Source: Serendipita indica DSM 11827 (lineage: Eukaryota > Basidiomycota > Agaricomycetes > Sebacinales > Serendipitaceae). From it: a stretch of 64,000 nt of DNA. The DNA lies in NCBI GenBank assembly GCA_910890315.1, contig CAJVGD010000005.1:62001-126000 (forward strand), read 5' to 3'. The first letter of the stretch is position 1, and every line of letters begins with the position of its first letter. Positions 59,601-64,000 of this stretch are shown here, piece after piece. Made by a program: the position numbers and the translations under genes. The notes under the pieces are model-generated. The model made no database searches, was not told the DNA's origin, and saw only the letters and a program-made list of their open reading frames with translations.

Positions 59601-60170
59601 GTCTCTATGCTTGAGAGGCTCGATGGGAAAGACACGGTCACGCAAATGGAGCAGTTACGCGGCATGGAGAACATTGGAACCTCACTCCATATTCTTGGCC
59701 GATACCCAGACGCACTCGAGTTATTCCGGCAACTCTCGAGCGTGATCAATCGACTTCTTGGGCCATATCATTCTACTTCTATACGCATAAAACTCTCTAC
59801 GGCTGGGACATTATGCCGGCTTGGGAGGTTCGGCGAGGCAACAGAGCACCTTGAACATGCTTTCAAGCGTCTTCATCCGTCTTCTGACGGAGACGAGTCG
59901 AGCGAGCTTGCTATTCGTCCAGAGGACAGACGCAATACTCCAGAGGGGTTGAGTGCACAGCGCTTGATGTGCTTCGTCCTCTTCTGCGCCGGAAATCATG
60001 CCGAAGCGGAAGAAAGATACGCTGCCACGGTAGAGGCTCATCTGAAAACACTAGGACCGGACCATCCGCATACGCAATGGGTTCAGAAGCCACTGGCTGA
60101 ATGGGAGGACCCTACTTTTATCGAGTACGCGATACGTAAGCCTGGTTCAGTTGCAGAGGATGCGTCTTAG
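56686..60170 (+). pseudogene. pseudo-patatin/NB-ARC/TPR NLR-like gene, copy III (one frameshift)
   Basis: A tandem copy of copy II, offset by about 4083 bases, with nearly identical 5' half, the same GC-AG first intron and the same dead elbow (MTIGSGHGG, LIEAPARFANP). The P-loop GIGGSGKTQC and WMVILDNADDPSL are present. At 58468/58469 one base is missing against copy II (TCCTCAGCAACAAA against TCCTCAGACAACAAA), so the frame closes soon after SSSGYERSS, between IIITTRN and the LPLAIAHAAGYI motif. The rest (from 58623, MAMFEYYELSVASTIQMSLD) is open to TAG at 60168-60170. This is a young lesion in an otherwise whole gene, or a sequence error. Confidence 0.8.
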
Positions 60171-60276
60171 TCCTCCGCAATGCTATGCTTGGAACTTTGT
60201 ATTTCTCTGAATACAGGTCGTATCTCACGTCTAACCATATTAGCTTACGTTCGACATTCGAATAGCGTACCTACCT

Positions 60277-63468
<3,192 letters not shown>

Positions 63469-64000
63469 GGTAGCTTGGATCTAATTACTAGGCTGTCTCG
63501 AGGCGTCAGCGACCCAGATTTCAGACGTGTCACGCGTGCAACGTGCGAGACGGCGAGCGGGGGGTTGTTGTGGACACAAAGCGCATGGAATATGTGCTAT
63601 AATGACAGATAAAAGAGCAAATACTGACCAAAAGGTGATAACGGGTGTCGTTGGAGGTCGTAGGAGGTAGTGGACAGGAATCAGTGACGATCTCCCCCTT
63701 TTACGCCCAAGTCGCAGTGGCCGCACAACTTGGCCCGCAGCAGCGCAGACTGCGACTCCGGAGAGATTCCGAAATGATTATTCACATTCACACAAAAGGA
63801 TTATCCCAACAAGAGAAATGGCCAGGAGCAGCAGGAGTGCGGGAAACCCCCCGCAGTGATCATCTCATGGGTCATTTTGAGTATATTCATAGTATTGCAT
63901 TAGACTTTTTTAAATGCCGTCGTTGGTCCACAAAGAGGGAACACGAACAGGGGAGGGGAGGTCATCCGACCTCGAAGTCATCTCCAAGACCCCTATATCA
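63469..64000. other. actin upstream region
   Basis: About 530 bases upstream of the actin start, presumably its promoter and 5' leader. GGAAACCCCCCGCAG and an A/T-rich stretch (CTTTTTTAAATG) stand near 63840-63915, but no element can be named firmly. Confidence 0.4.

Overview
The window is nuclear DNA of a filamentous fungus, most likely a basidiomycete of the Agaricomycetes and plausibly of the Rhizoctonia/Ceratobasidium group. That placement is inference: it rests on the many 44-60 nt GT-AG introns, the gene families (NACHT-WD40, patatin/NB-ARC/TPR, MYND and F-box paralogues, a cytochrome b5-acyl-CoA dehydrogenase fusion) and normal fungal housekeeping genes. Nothing bacterial, plasmid-like or CRISPR-like is present.

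Layout. 0-16 kb: the tail of an F-box-type gene, a NACHT-WD40 gene (-), an F-box gene with a frameshift near its end, a complete serine carboxypeptidase (+), a gutted GMC oxidoreductase (-), a large F-box protein (+) and a four-helix membrane protein (+). 16-24 kb: a gene-poor accessory stretch with short-period repeats, a broken integrase-core (rve) element, hypothetical multi-exon genes, a foldback-repeat cluster and a stray fragment of the MYND-linked family. 24-32.9 kb: metabolic genes: cytochrome b5/acyl-CoA dehydrogenase (-), mannose-6-phosphate isomerase (-), an unrecognised acidic-tailed protein (+) and glutamate decarboxylase (+). 33-42 kb: two tandem patatin-like/NB-ARC/TPR genes (A whole, B decayed), duplicated together with scraps of their neighbours. 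42-46 kb: three tandem MYND-type genes (-). 46-50.6 kb: a RAD16-type SNF2/RING helicase (+). 50.9-60.2 kb: three more patatin-like/NB-ARC/TPR copies of a second subfamily (I truncated, II whole, III with one frameshift). 60.3-64 kb: uracil phosphoribosyltransferase (-) and actin (-).

How it works together. Conserved housekeeping genes alternate with fast-turnover clusters of STAND/NLR-type genes (six counting the NACHT-WD40 gene), F-box genes and MYND genes. The most interesting signal is that all five patatin-like domains have lost the catalytic nucleophile Ser (Gly stands there) and the catalytic Asp (Ser in one subfamily, Glu in the other), while the ATPase motifs remain. This points to a family of fungal NLR-like proteins that use an enzymatically dead patatin fold as their N-terminal domain. 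A second strong signal is a chimeric duplication junction at about 37.65 kb, where the tail of a MYND-linked gene meets the tail of the glutamate decarboxylase gene and so records how the NLR locus was copied. Exon joins were worked out by eye from splice motifs and reading phase; no search was run.
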